The notes under the pieces: generated by a model
The model's database searches: none
What the model saw: only the letters and a program-made list of their open reading frames with translations
What the model was told of the DNA's origin: nothing
Translations under genes and position numbers: made by a program
Source: an uncultured Eubacteriales bacterium
GTDB taxonomy: Bacteria > Bacillota > Clostridia > Oscillospirales > Acutalibacteraceae
Reading direction: 5' to 3'
DNA: 64,000 nucleotides
NCBI GenBank assembly: GCA_934476085.1
Contig: CAKSNE010000006.1
Location: 27,912 to 91,911 of the forward strand
In this document: piece after piece, positions 1-8,557 of the stretch
Position numbering within the stretch: the stretch's first letter is position 1
How the letters are laid out: every line of letters starts with the position of its first letter

Positions 1-1809
1 TTCCATAGGCTTCATAATAAAGATTTTATCATTAGCTGTTTTTGTAACATCTTCATCTCTCATACTGATTTCTTCAAACAGCTTTTCGCCCGGACGAAGT
101 CCCGTAAAGACGATATCAATATCAACCTCAGGCTCAAGACCGGAAAGACGAATAAGATCACAAGCAAGGTCATAAATTTTGACAGGCTCGCCCATATTAA
201 GTACAAATATTTCGCCACCCTTAGCCATTGTACCGGCTTCAAGAACCAACTGAACAGCTTCAGGAATAGTCATAAAATATCTACGCATATCAGGATGAGT
301 TACGGTAACAGGTCCGCCTTCTTCAATCTGTTTTCTGAAAACAGGAACAACAGAGCCGTTAGAACCCAAAACATTACCAAATCTAACTGCAGATAAATCA
401 GTATCAGACATAGTATCAAGCAACTGAATAGCTTGTTCTGCAATACGCTTTGATGCACCCATAATATTAGTAGGGTTTACCGCTTTATCAGTAGAAATTA
501 AAATAAATTTCTCAACGTTATTAATAATAGATTGCATAGCAACATTAATTGTACCACGCACATTATTTTTAATAGCTTCCTTAGGCGAATACTCCATCAT
601 AGGAACATGCTTATGTGCTGCAGCATGAAAAACAAGGCTAGGTTTAAATTCTTTAAAAACTTCTTCTAATCGTTCAACATCACGAATAGAGCCGAGTCTT
701 AAACTAAATTTTCCGCTGTAATCTTTTTTCAATTCATTTTCAATTTCAAAAAGACCGTTTTCATGAATATCAAAAACAACTAAGTGTTTACAACCAAAGC
801 GAAGCACCTGACGACAGATTTCAGAACCTATCGAGCCCGCACCGCCTGTTACTAAAACAACTTTATCTTTAACAAAATCTTGAACCGCTTTCATATTAAG
901 CGTAACTTTATCACGGCGTAAAAGCTCGACCAAATTAATATTTGTAAGCTTAACATTTGATAAATCAACATCATCAACATTACCGAATCGGCGAATTTTG
1001 CATTTCTTTCTGCGGCAAATATCAACAACAAATTTTAAAACCTGAGTTGAAGCAGTCGGAATAGCAACAATAACTTCATCAATTTCGAATTTGTCAATAG
1101 CTTCTTCTAATTTATCCGATCCGCCGTAAACCTTTACACCATGGACTTTAGTATGAATTAAAGCAGGGTCATCATCAATAAATACAACAGGATAAACCCT
1201 TGTATAAAGGTCTTTTTTGTGTTTGGCACAGAAATAAGCACCTGCTTCGCCGGCACCGAAAATAAGCGTTCTGACCTGTTCGCCGGAACGATGTGCGGAA
1301 ACAGCATGAATTCTTGCATGAATTTCATTAAAAATACGAACAGAACTTCTTCCCGCAAGCTCAAGCACCAACAAAATAGCAGTCATTGTAATAGTATACT
1401 GCCATTCGCTTCCTTCATAAATTCCGACAAATAAAATATTAAAAACGTAAAATAATATGCCGAAAGATACACAAGCCAAAATACATCTTGAAACTTCACC
1501 GAGTCCAAAATGTTTAAGTGCACTGTTATAATTACCGAAAATAATATTTAGCAAAATAATAGAGCCAACCGCAACAAAAATAAATGCTAAGAGATGGTCA
1601 ATATTAATTCCGTACATAGAGTATTCAGACGAATTACGTGCAAAAGTCGGCGAAATCCAAGAAATAGGATTATACCAAACACCCGAACCTCTAAAAACAT
1701 TTTCATAATCAACAATCAGATTGCTTAAAAATATAGTAGCAATCATTGAAAAAGCGTCCCACAACATCAAAGCCATAAGACCTAATATTTTTTTAGTCTT
1801 TTGAAGCAA
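1..1809 (-). CDS. CapD/EpsC-like polysaccharide biosynthesis protein (nucleoside-diphosphate-sugar epimerase/dehydratase), 3' end cut by window
   Basis: About 603 codons are in the window and the C-terminus runs off the left edge. My translation gives an N-terminal part with several membrane segments. A small Rossmann-like domain follows (motif LIFGAGEAGA), and then the SDR domain with VLVTGGAGSIGSE for NAD binding, a catalytic region STDKAVNPTNIMGASKR, and RFGNVLGSNGSVVP. This is the long membrane-bound 4,6-dehydratase/epimerase type (WbpM, PglF, EpsC family), acting on UDP-GlcNAc-type sugars for surface polysaccharide or glycan synthesis. The start is taken as TTG at 1809, with GGGAG about 9 bases upstream; a GTG slightly upstream is out of frame. 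It is the only gene of its pathway visible here, so its substrate is inferred from the family only. Confidence 0.9.
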   Translation of the reverse strand, partial: MLQKTKKILGLMALMLWDAFSMIATIFLSNLIVDYENVFRGSGVWYNPISWISPTFARNSSEYSMYGINIDHLLAFIFVAVGSIILLNIIFGNYNSALKHFGLGEVSRCILACVSFGILFYVFNILFVGIYEGSEWQYTITMTAILLVLELAGRSSVRIFNEIHARIHAVSAHRSGEQVRTLIFGAGEAGAYFCAKHKKDLYTRVYPVVFIDDDPALIHTKVHGVKVYGGSDKLEEAIDKFEIDEVIVAIPTASTQVLKFVVDICRRKKCKIRRFGNVDDVDLSNVKLTNINLVELLRRDKVTLNMKAVQDFVKDKVVLVTGGAGSIGSEICRQVLRFGCKHLVVFDIHENGLFEIENELKKDYSGKFSLRLGSIRDVERLEEVFKEFKPSLVFHAAAHKHVPMMEYSPKEAIKNNVRGTINVAMQSIINNVEKFILISTDKAVNPTNIMGASKRIAEQAIQLLDTMSDTDLSAVRFGNVLGSNGSVVPVFRKQIEEGGPVTVTHPDMRRYFMTIPEAVQLVLEAGTMAKGGEIFVLNMGEPVKIYDLACDLIRLSGLEPEVDIDIVFTGLRPGEKLFEEISMRDEDVTKTANDKIFIMKPME

Positions 1810-1882
1810 AAATATTCACTCCCAAGTTATTTTTTATCTTTAATTTTAGTCTTTTCATTTATACACTTTTTATTTAGGTTTT

Positions 1883-1911
1883 ATTTTATCACAATTTCTT
1901 CCCTTTGTAAA
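1883..1911 (-). promoter_or_regulatory. Probable promoter of the CapD-like gene
   Basis: On the minus strand TTTACA (-35) is followed 17 bases later by TAAAAT (-10), about 75 bases upstream of the TTG start. Spacing is ideal and both boxes are one mismatch from consensus. The region is AT-rich, so a chance match is possible. Confidence 0.5.
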
Positions 1912-1974
1912 TAAAATCTTATTATTTTTTATAAAATTGTTACTTTTTCACTAAAATTTATATTTCAAATAATT

Positions 1975-2144
1975 TTTGTATTATACAAATAGTATTAACA
2001 TTTTCAACATAGTTTTCAACACTTTTTAATACTTTTAACCGCTTTTTTTGTCAATTTTATGTTTTTATGTAAACCAATATTGAAAAAATTAAGGTAACAT
2101 AAAAATCAAAAATATCTATTTTGTGATATTTTATACAAATAGTA
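1975..2144. repeat. AT-rich intergenic region with a 14-bp direct repeat
   Basis: The 413-base gap between the CapD-like start and nth holds no gene that I can support. It contains TTATACAAATAGTA at 1981-1994 and again at 2131-2144, exactly 150 bases apart. The first copy is part of a palindrome TTTGTA-TTA-TACAAA at 1975-1989. It could be a regulatory site for either divergent gene or chance in very AT-rich DNA. Confidence 0.35.
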
Positions 2145-2222
2145 ATATTTATAAAATCATTGAAAAATCTTTTAAAATATTATAAAATATATTCAAATTA
2201 TTTAATTACAAAGGTGTTTAAA

Positions 2223-2861
2223 ATGACAAAAAAGGACAAAGCATTATTTACAATTGAAGCTTTAGAAAAAAGATATCCAAAAGCCGAATGTTCTCTTATT
2301 GCTAAAGAGCCGCATGAACTTCTTATTGCAACAAGGCTTTCTGCTCAATGCACAGATGCTCGTGTTAACATTGTAACAAAACCGCTTTTTGAAAAATATA
2401 AAACAATTGAAGATTTTGCTAATGCTGAAATTTCTGATGTTGAAGGAATAATTCGTTCTTGCGGACTTTATAAAACCAAAGCTAAAGATATTGTTAATAT
2501 GTGTATCAAACTGCGTGATGAATTTGACTCGATTGTTCCTGATAGCATTGAAAAACTTACTTCTCTGCCCGGAATCGGCAGAAAAACCGCAAATTTAATA
2601 ATGGGAGATGTCTATCATCAACCTGCAGTTGTAACAGATACCCATTTAATCCGAATTTCAAACAGATTAGGCTTAGTTGACTCAAAGGATCCGTATAAAG
2701 TTGAGATGGCGCTAAAAAAAATACTCCCACCTGAAAAAAGTTCTGATTTTTGTCATAGAATAGTTCATTTCGGAAGAGATGTATGTAAAGCCCCGACGCC
2801 AAAATGTGACATTTGTGAATTAAAAGAAATTTGCAAAGATTATAAGCTTAAAAATAAATAA
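2223..2861 (+). CDS. nth: Endonuclease III
   Basis: Base-excision-repair DNA glycosylase/AP lyase that removes oxidised pyrimidines. The 212-residue product has the helix-hairpin-helix LPGIGRKTANLIMG carrying the catalytic Lys, and the conserved Asp in VVTDTHLIRISNRLGL. The C-terminal 4Fe-4S motif has the exact spacing C-X6-C-X2-C-X5-C (C KAPTPK C DI C ELKEI C). Length matches the family (about 210). I start at 2223, just after AAGGTG, rather than at the in-frame codon at 2160, because the extra 21 residues are not family-like. It is monocistronic, and the lysine riboswitch unit follows. Confidence 0.95.
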   Translation: MTKKDKALFTIEALEKRYPKAECSLIAKEPHELLIATRLSAQCTDARVNIVTKPLFEKYKTIEDFANAEISDVEGIIRSCGLYKTKAKDIVNMCIKLRDEFDSIVPDSIEKLTSLPGIGRKTANLIMGDVYHQPAVVTDTHLIRISNRLGLVDSKDPYKVEMALKKILPPEKSSDFCHRIVHFGRDVCKAPTPKCDICELKEICKDYKLKNK

Positions 2862-2952
2862 CATATATCCTATTTATTTTTATCTTAACAATTAAATATT
2901 AACAACAAATTATAATTTATATGGTATTTAAACTGTAAAAACAATATTATTC

Positions 2953-2981
2953 TTGACAATGAATTATAATTGGTATATTAT
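2953..2981 (+). promoter_or_regulatory. Promoter of the lysine-riboswitch transcript
   Basis: TTGACA at 2953-2958, a 17-base spacer and TATTAT at 2976-2981. The expected transcript start, near 2988, lies about 11 bases before the P1 stem of the riboswitch. Confidence 0.75.
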
Positions 2982-2997
2982 AAAGTATATTGAATAT

Positions 2998-3162
2998 TGA
3001 TAGAGGTGCGACACTTATTAGTAGTTTTAGTTATTTTGGCTGATACTTAAACTAAAATGAAAGGATTTGTCGCCGAAATCATATTTTATTAGCCGTAAAA
3101 TATGGTTGGTATATTGCAAAATATGTAATATACTGTCACATTTTTAATGTGGAGCGCTATCT
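2998..3162 (+). promoter_or_regulatory. Lysine riboswitch (L box)
   Basis: The conserved blocks of the lysine aptamer occur in order: GAGGTGCGAC at 3003, an AGTAG block, AAAGGATTTGTCGCCGAAA around 3060-3078, GGTTGG, ACTGTCAC, and GTGGAGCGCTATC at the end. P1 pairs GATAG (2999-3003) with CTATC (3157-3161). An intrinsic terminator follows directly, so the arrangement is a transcription-termination OFF switch: lysine binding should favour the terminator and stop expression of the transporter. This assignment rests on recognition of the aptamer core, and no covariance search was run. Confidence 0.92.
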
Positions 3163-3177
3163 TTTTAAGTTTGACTT

Positions 3178-3220
3178 AAAAACCGGTGGTTTTCCGCAAA
3201 ACTGCCGGTTTTTTTATTTT
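3178..3220 (+). terminator. Riboswitch-controlled intrinsic terminator
   Basis: AAACCGG and CCGGTTT form the base of a long hairpin with an inner TTTT/AAAA pairing around a CCGC loop, followed by seven T. It lies between the aptamer and the ribosome binding site, as expected for an expression platform. TTAAGT-TTG-ACTTAA just upstream may form the competing structure. Confidence 0.85.
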
Positions 3221-3245
3221 TAAAAATCAAAGGAGAAAAAAGAAA

Positions 3246-5048
3246 ATGGCAAAGTTTAAAAAACTGTTTGTAGTTGCAATTATCACACTTGTTGTTTTTT
3301 CATTTGGTGCGATTTTTGTTTCTGCAGACGAAGCTGACAAAACTACAACACAAAATGCCAGTTCATTTACTGTTGACGTTGACGGCGAAGAAACCGAATA
3401 TGATCTAGCAGATGATGAATCGGCAAAAAACTATGTAGATAGTTATGCTGACAATTTAACTAACGATAAAGGTTTTGAGTCTCATATTGATACCGCTTTA
3501 TCAAAAGTAAGAGAATCTATTAATAATTACGCTACATTTTGGGCTTTAGTTCCACCGATTTTAGCTATCTTACTTGCACTTATTACTAAAGAAGTTTACT
3601 CATCATTATTCTTGGGTATTCTTTCAGGCGGACTTATTTATTCAAACTTCGATTTTGAAGGCACAATGGTTCATGTATTTAAAGAAGGATTTATTGATAC
3701 CGTTGCAGATTCTTATAATATAGGTATTATTATATTCTTAGTTCTTCTCGGTGCATTGGTTGCTATGATGAATAAAACCGGTGCTTCTGCAGCATTTGGC
3801 CGTTGGGCAGCAAAACATATTAAATCAAGAGTAGGTGCTCAATTAGCAACAACCGCACTCGGTGTGCTTATCTTTATTGATGACTATTTTAACTGTTTAA
3901 CAGTTGGTTCTGTAATGCGTCCTGTTACTGATAAAAAGAAAATTTCTCGTGCAAAATTATCTTATTTGATTGACGCTACCGCAGCACCTGTTTGTATTAT
4001 TGCTCCTATTTCATCTTGGGCAGCTGCAGTTGCAGGTTTTGCTAAAGGTGCGGGCAGCGAAAGCGGTATGTCATTATTCGTTCAGGCAATTCCATTCAAC
4101 TTCTACGCAATTTTAACAATTGTTATGATGATTTTCATTGCAGTAGCAAAATTTGATTACGGTCCAATGAAAAAACATGAATTAAATGCTGAATTAAACG
4201 GTGATTTATTTACTACTAAAAACATTTCAGCTGATGAAAATGAAGAACAAGTAAATCCAAAAGGCAAAGTTTGTGATCTTGTAATTCCGGTTGTTTTCTT
4301 GATTATCGCTTGCGTAATCGGTATGATTTATTCAGGCGGATTCTTCACATCTGACAGCGGTTATTACCACGATTTTGTTGGTTCATTCTCTCAAAGTGAC
4401 GCATCGGTCGGTTTGGTTTACGGTTCATTTGTTACAATAGTATTTGCTATTATATTCTTTATTTGCCGCAGAGTAATTTCTTTTAAAGATTGTATGGATG
4501 CAATTCCTGAAGGATTTAAAGCTATGGTACCGGCTATTATGATCTTAGTTTGTGCTTGGACTTTAAAAACTATGACCGATAGTATGGGTGCTAAAATCTT
4601 TATTTCACAACTTATCGAAAGCTCTGCTAGCGGATTTAAAAACTTCTTACCTGCTATTATCTTTGTAATTGCAGTTGGTTTGTCTTTTGCAACCGGTACT
4701 TCTTGGGGTACATTCGGTATCTTAATTCCAATCGTTTTAAGTGTATTCAGCGGAACAGATGGTACTATCACCATTATTTCAGTTTCAGCTTGTATGGCAG
4801 GTGCTGTTTGCGGTGACCACTGCTCACCTATTTCTGATACTACTATTATGGCTTCAGCCGGTGCTCAATGCGACCATATAAGCCATGTATCAACCCAATT
4901 GCCTTATGCTTTAACAGTAGCCGGTATTTCATTTGTCGGTTACATTTTTGCAGGATTCGTTCAAAGTGCATGGATTACACTTCCTGTTATGATTTTAGTT
5001 ACAATAGCAACATTATCAATAATTAAAATCGCAACTAAAAAAGCCTAA
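3246..5048 (+). CDS. NhaC-family antiporter-type transporter, probable lysine transporter
   Basis: The 600-residue polytopic membrane protein has a cleavable-looking N-terminal signal (hydrophobic core about residues 8-24, ending VSA). A hydrophilic, acidic stretch of about 70 residues comes next, and then roughly a dozen membrane segments. Motifs typical of the NhaC superfamily are visible, such as the DDYFNCLTVG segment and the SWGTFG and CGDHCSPISDTTI blocks near the C-terminus. By sequence it would be called a Na+/H+ antiporter. The lysine riboswitch directly upstream fits the class predicted to be lysine transporters (LysW) in published regulon work. The substrate is therefore inferred from regulation. 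The start at 3246 follows AAAGGAG; an upstream in-frame codon at 3186 lies inside the terminator and is rejected. Confidence 0.88.
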   Translation: MAKFKKLFVVAIITLVVFSFGAIFVSADEADKTTTQNASSFTVDVDGEETEYDLADDESAKNYVDSYADNLTNDKGFESHIDTALSKVRESINNYATFWALVPPILAILLALITKEVYSSLFLGILSGGLIYSNFDFEGTMVHVFKEGFIDTVADSYNIGIIIFLVLLGALVAMMNKTGASAAFGRWAAKHIKSRVGAQLATTALGVLIFIDDYFNCLTVGSVMRPVTDKKKISRAKLSYLIDATAAPVCIIAPISSWAAAVAGFAKGAGSESGMSLFVQAIPFNFYAILTIVMMIFIAVAKFDYGPMKKHELNAELNGDLFTTKNISADENEEQVNPKGKVCDLVIPVVFLIIACVIGMIYSGGFFTSDSGYYHDFVGSFSQSDASVGLVYGSFVTIVFAIIFFICRRVISFKDCMDAIPEGFKAMVPAIMILVCAWTLKTMTDSMGAKIFISQLIESSASGFKNFLPAIIFVIAVGLSFATGTSWGTFGILIPIVLSVFSGTDGTITIISVSACMAGAVCGDHCSPISDTTIMASAGAQCDHISHVSTQLPYALTVAGISFVGYIFAGFVQSAWITLPVMILVTIATLSIIKIATKKA

Positions 5049-5063
5049 ACTTAAAACTACATC

Positions 5064-5098
5064 AAAAAGCCATCAGCTTTTAGCTGATGGCTTTTTTT
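5064..5098. terminator. Bidirectional terminator
   Basis: A 15-bp stem AAAAAGCCATCAGCT / AGCTGATGGCTTTTT with a 3-base loop sits between the convergent transporter and dCMP deaminase genes. It has T-runs in both directions. Confidence 0.9.
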
Positions 5099-5118
5099 AT
5101 TAATGCTCTATTATATTT

Positions 5119-5598
5119 TTATAAAACCAAAGTATCATCGTTGAAAACCCAATCACGAACAATTACTTCTCTATACTCGTCTTTGGTTTCACGAACGATT
5201 ACTTTATCAATACCCGCATTGATAATTTGACGGCGACACATAGCACAACTTGTTGCATTTTTTACAAGCTCGCCTGTTTTAAACTCAACGCCTACTAAAT
5301 AAAGTGTACCGCCTATCATGGCATCTCTAGACGCTGCGATAATACAGTTTGCTTCGGCATGAACAGAGCGACATAGTTCATAACGCTCGCCTGACGGAAT
5401 ATTATTAGCCTCTCTTGTGCAATAATTTATATCAATACAGTTTTTTCTCCCTCTTGGCGCACCGGTGTAGCCGGTAGATACAATTTGGTCGTTTTTTACG
5501 ATAATCGCACCGTAATTTCTACGAATACAAGTGCCACGCTCGCTAACTGTTTGAGCAATATCTAAATAATAATTGTGTTTATCGGTTCTTGATGCCAT
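5119..5598 (-). CDS. Deoxycytidylate (dCMP) deaminase
   Basis: Zn-dependent deaminase converting dCMP to dUMP for dTTP synthesis (ComEB/dCMP deaminase family). The 159 residues contain the zinc ligand/proton-shuttle motif HAEANCII and the CxxC pair in SCAMCRRQI. Also present is the dCMP-type stretch NYCTREANNIPSGERYELC, which distinguishes it from cytidine or tRNA adenosine deaminases. The start has a perfect AGGAGG. It is monocistronic and ends at the shared terminator with the lysine transporter. Confidence 0.92.
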   Translation of the reverse strand: MASRTDKHNYYLDIAQTVSERGTCIRRNYGAIIVKNDQIVSTGYTGAPRGRKNCIDINYCTREANNIPSGERYELCRSVHAEANCIIAASRDAMIGGTLYLVGVEFKTGELVKNATSCAMCRRQIINAGIDKVIVRETKDEYREVIVRDWVFNDDTLVL

Positions 5599-5727
5599 TA
5601 GTATTATCCTCCTGAAAGCATTTATTTATATTTATTTTACAATATATCTAATTATTTTTCAATATTTCGCTTTATTTTTTTTAGAAATTATGATAAAATT
5701 TAATTACTTATTATAATGGAGAAAAAT

Positions 5728-6594
5728 ATGGATAATTTAACTAACATAAAATTTATAAAAGATTTACTGGGTAGTTTTGGTTTTACCTTTTCAAAAGGGC
5801 TTGGACAAAACTTTCTTATCAATCCTATGGTTTGTCCACAAATGGCAAAAGCGTCAGGTTGTGAGAATATCGGTGTTATCGAAATAGGCCCCGGTATGGG
5901 CGTTCTTACAAACGAACTTTGCAAAGTGGCTAAAAAGGTTGTTGCTATTGAAGTTGACAACCGCTTAAAGCCTGTTTTAGCACAAACCTTGGGCGAATAT
6001 GACAACCTAAAAATCATTTTTGGCGATGCAATGAAACTTGATTTACACAAAACAATCAGCGATGAATTCGGCGATATGCCTGTTGTTATTTGTGCAAACT
6101 TGCCTTACTATATAACTTCGCCTATAATTATGAAACTGCTTGAATCGGAACTTCCAATTAACTCAATCACTGTTATGGTACAAAAAGAAGCGGCGCAACG
6201 ACTTTGTGCTAAAGTCGGCACAAGAGATTGCGGTGCGGTTACTGCTGCGGTTAGTTTTTATGCAAAGGCTGAAAAATTGTTTGATGTTTCCCGTGGCTCG
6301 TTTATGCCTGCACCAAATGTTGATTCATCGGTAATTAAACTTGATTTGACTAAAAAAGAGCCTGTTTTAGTTGACAACAAAAAGGCTATGTTTAAAATAA
6401 TTCGTGCCGGATTTAATCAGCGAAGAAAAACGCTTACTAACTCATTATCATCGGGATTATCTCTTGATAAAAAGGAGATAGCTCAAGCACTTGAGCAATG
6501 CGGATTAAAACCTACCGCAAGGGCGGAAGAACTAACGCTAACACAATTTGCAAAGCTTTCCGACTTGCTTTTTAAGGAGAAAAACAATGGCTGA
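5728..6594 (+). CDS. rsmA: 16S rRNA dimethyladenosine transferase (KsgA/RsmA)
   Basis: Dimethylates two adenosines in the 3' hairpin of 16S rRNA using SAM. The 288-residue protein shows the family opening FSKGLGQNFLINP, the SAM loop IEIGPGMGVLT, the acidic residue in VVAIEVDNRL, and the catalytic NLPYYITSPI motif. The start at 5728 has GGAG 6 bases upstream; an earlier in-frame ATG at 5716 lies in that RBS. The last 8 bases overlap the next gene, implying translational coupling. Confidence 0.96.
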   Translation: MDNLTNIKFIKDLLGSFGFTFSKGLGQNFLINPMVCPQMAKASGCENIGVIEIGPGMGVLTNELCKVAKKVVAIEVDNRLKPVLAQTLGEYDNLKIIFGDAMKLDLHKTISDEFGDMPVVICANLPYYITSPIIMKLLESELPINSITVMVQKEAAQRLCAKVGTRDCGAVTAAVSFYAKAEKLFDVSRGSFMPAPNVDSSVIKLDLTKKEPVLVDNKKAMFKIIRAGFNQRRKTLTNSLSSGLSLDKKEIAQALEQCGLKPTARAEELTLTQFAKLSDLLFKEKNNG

Positions 6595-7546
6595 ATATAT
6601 GGATTATAACGATGTCGATTATGGCTATAAAACCAAGCGAAAAAGAATTTTTGCTAACATTAGACTAGTTATTGCGATTGTTTTTATTTTGGTTGTAGTT
6701 ATTTGGACTTGGACACATTTGCCTGAAAATGTTAGAACAAGTTTCAAATCGGTTTATTCTTCGGATCATAAAATCGGCGAAACTTTAAAAAGTGAGAAAA
6801 ACGAATTTGTTTCTTTTAATAAAAAATATAAAAATGATGAGACGGTAGTTTTCGATGAAAAGTTTTTAAAAGACTATCCCGAAATTTCAAAACTCGCCAG
6901 AATGACAAAACTTGAAATCACAAAGCAAAAGGTAAATACTTTTGATATAGGCGGATATTTTGTTATTGCACAAACTTATGAAGTCAACCGTGAAAAAGAC
7001 TCAAATGGCGATTATTATGATACAGACAATGAATATATTATCGGCACAACGGGTGTTGATTTTTATATTTTCAAATATTCTACCGATGAAAATTTTTCAA
7101 TAGGTAAGCCTGAACGCTTTTCAATAAGACTTCACGCAGGACAAAACGATACTGTTCCTTATATCGAAAAGGCTTATGTTAAGGGCGAAAGTTTTAAGCT
7201 TAATTTCTACTCGCTTTCGGTTGTTGTAAAGGCTGATAAAGAGTTTTCAAATGTTTATACTGATATCAATCTTGAAAACGGAATTACAAGAAAAGAAGAC
7301 GAAAACAACTATTTTATTAAACAAACTTTTATAAAATCAAGTGAAAATAAAGATTTAATCGGCACTTCGGAATGTCTTGACGGCGGTAAGATGGGCGACA
7401 CTAAAATTAATAGTCGATTTGAACTCAATACGCCGATGAGCAAAGCGGAGATAGGACTTAATTTTGAAGATGAAATTTACAACAAGTTTTTATCTTTTTC
7501 TATAAAGCCGATTGAGAATGCAACATACACGATAAAGGTTAATTAA
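6587..7546 (+). CDS. Single-pass membrane protein of unknown function
   Basis: 319 residues. There is a short charged cytoplasmic N-terminus (about residues 1-21, Tyr/Asp-rich then Lys/Arg-rich), one strong membrane segment (about 22-42, RLVIAIVFILVVVIWTW), and a long extracytoplasmic part rich in Lys, Asp and aromatic residues, probably mostly beta. I recognise no family or catalytic motif. The start at 6587 follows AAGGAG within the end of rsmA. An operon with rsmA and rsmE is likely from the overlap and 11-base spacing, but this does not define a function. Confidence 0.8.
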   Translation: MAEYMDYNDVDYGYKTKRKRIFANIRLVIAIVFILVVVIWTWTHLPENVRTSFKSVYSSDHKIGETLKSEKNEFVSFNKKYKNDETVVFDEKFLKDYPEISKLARMTKLEITKQKVNTFDIGGYFVIAQTYEVNREKDSNGDYYDTDNEYIIGTTGVDFYIFKYSTDENFSIGKPERFSIRLHAGQNDTVPYIEKAYVKGESFKLNFYSLSVVVKADKEFSNVYTDINLENGITRKEDENNYFIKQTFIKSSENKDLIGTSECLDGGKMGDTKINSRFELNTPMSKAEIGLNFEDEIYNKFLSFSIKPIENATYTIKVN

Positions 7547-7557
7547 AAGGAGTTTTT

Positions 7558-8274
7558 ATGCCACATTTTTTTGAAAAAGTCAATGGTGACGAAGTTGAAA
7601 TAACAGGCGAAAATTTAAAACATATTGTCGGTGCTTTGAGAATGAAAGCAGGCGAAAAATTAACTCTTTGCGATGACGGAATTAACTATAACTGTGAGCT
7701 AATTTCGGCTGAAAAAGATAAGGCAGTTGCAAGGGTTTTATCAAAAGAAAAAAATTCATCAGAGCCTGATGTCAGCGTTACAATTTATCAATGTATGCCA
7801 AAGGGCGATAAATTGGAGCTTGTTATTCAAAAAGCGGTTGAGCTTGGTGTTAGTAAAATTGTACCGGTTTTATCATCTCGTTGTGTTTCTCGCCCTGATG
7901 ATAAGCGTGCTAAAAAGAAAAATGAGCGATATAATAAAATTGCACTTTCCGCTTGTGAGCAGTCCGGCAGAGGCAAAAAGGTCGAAGTTGCCGAAATGAT
8001 TGATTTTAACACCGCAGTAAAACAGGCGGGCGATTATGATTTATGTGTGCTTTTTTATGAGGGTGGCGGAAAACCGATTAGAGAAATTGTGAAAACTCAA
8101 AAGAATATTTGCGTTTTCATAGGTCCGGAAGGCGGTTTTTCAGATAATGAAATAGAAGCACTTAAACAAATCGGTGCTGAAGTTGCAACGCTCGGCAAAC
8201 GCATTTTAAGGACCGAAACCGCTCCGCTTGCCGCTTTGGTTTCAATCTTGCTTTTAAGCGGAAATATGGAATAG
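7558..8274 (+). CDS. rsmE: 16S rRNA (uracil-1498-N3)-methyltransferase
   Basis: SPOUT-class SAM methyltransferase that makes m3U1498 in 16S rRNA. The 238-residue protein ends with the SPOUT knot motifs VFIGPEGGFSDNEIE and LGKRILRTETAP; the N-terminal PUA-like part has HIVGALRMKAGE. AAAGGAG lies 6-12 bases before the ATG. It is the last gene of the rsmA-membrane protein-rsmE unit. Confidence 0.95.
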   Translation: MPHFFEKVNGDEVEITGENLKHIVGALRMKAGEKLTLCDDGINYNCELISAEKDKAVARVLSKEKNSSEPDVSVTIYQCMPKGDKLELVIQKAVELGVSKIVPVLSSRCVSRPDDKRAKKKNERYNKIALSACEQSGRGKKVEVAEMIDFNTAVKQAGDYDLCVLFYEGGGKPIREIVKTQKNICVFIGPEGGFSDNEIEALKQIGAEVATLGKRILRTETAPLAALVSILLLSGNME

Positions 8275-8385
8275 ACTGTTTTTTATTAAAAAGTTCAATT
8301 TTTTTGAAAAAAAGGGTTGAATTTCGACTTGATATATGATAAAATATTGTTTGTGCTTCGGAATTCTTAAGCACAAACTATCTAT

Positions 8386-8462
8386 GCGCTGCTAGCTCAG
8401 TTGGATAGAGCATCTGCCTTCTAAGCAGAGGGTCGGGGGTTCGAATCCCTCGCAGCGCGCCA
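8386..8462 (+). tRNA. tRNA-Arg (anticodon TCT)
   Basis: A 77-base cloverleaf. Acceptor GCGCTGC pairs with GCAGCGC, then G73 and an encoded CCA. The D arm starts GCTCAG, the anticodon stem TCTGC/GCAGA encloses loop CTTCTAA with anticodon TCT, and the T arm GGGGG-TTCGAAT-CCCTC has one G-U pair. It reads AGA codons, common in this AT-rich genome. Confidence 0.97.
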
Positions 8463-8470
8463 AGTATAAG

Positions 8471-8503
8471 AAACTCCCTAATCGCTTTTGATTAGGGAGT
8501 TTT
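8471..8503 (+). terminator. Terminator after tRNA-Arg
   Basis: Stem AAACTCCCTAATC / GATTAGGGAGTTT with a 6-base loop, followed by TTTTATTT. Confidence 0.85.
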
Positions 8504-8514
8504 ATTTATAAAGC

Positions 8515-8547
8515 AAAAACGAAGTGTTTTAAAAACACTTCGTTTTT
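8515..8547 (-). terminator. Terminator of the glgP end of the sugar operon
   Basis: A near-perfect inverted repeat AAAAACGAAGTGTTTT / AAAACACTTCGTTTTT lies 11 bases beyond the glgP stop, with a T-run on the minus strand. Confidence 0.85.
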
Positions 8548-8557
8548 ATTGTTTTTA

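Noticed and set aside
1158..1434. Short frames on both strands within the left-edge gene
   Set aside because: They are shadows of the CapD-like coding sequence in other frames.
3186..3245. Longer N-terminus for the lysine transporter
   Set aside because: The upstream codon lies within the riboswitch terminator, and AAAGGAG with a signal peptide marks 3246.
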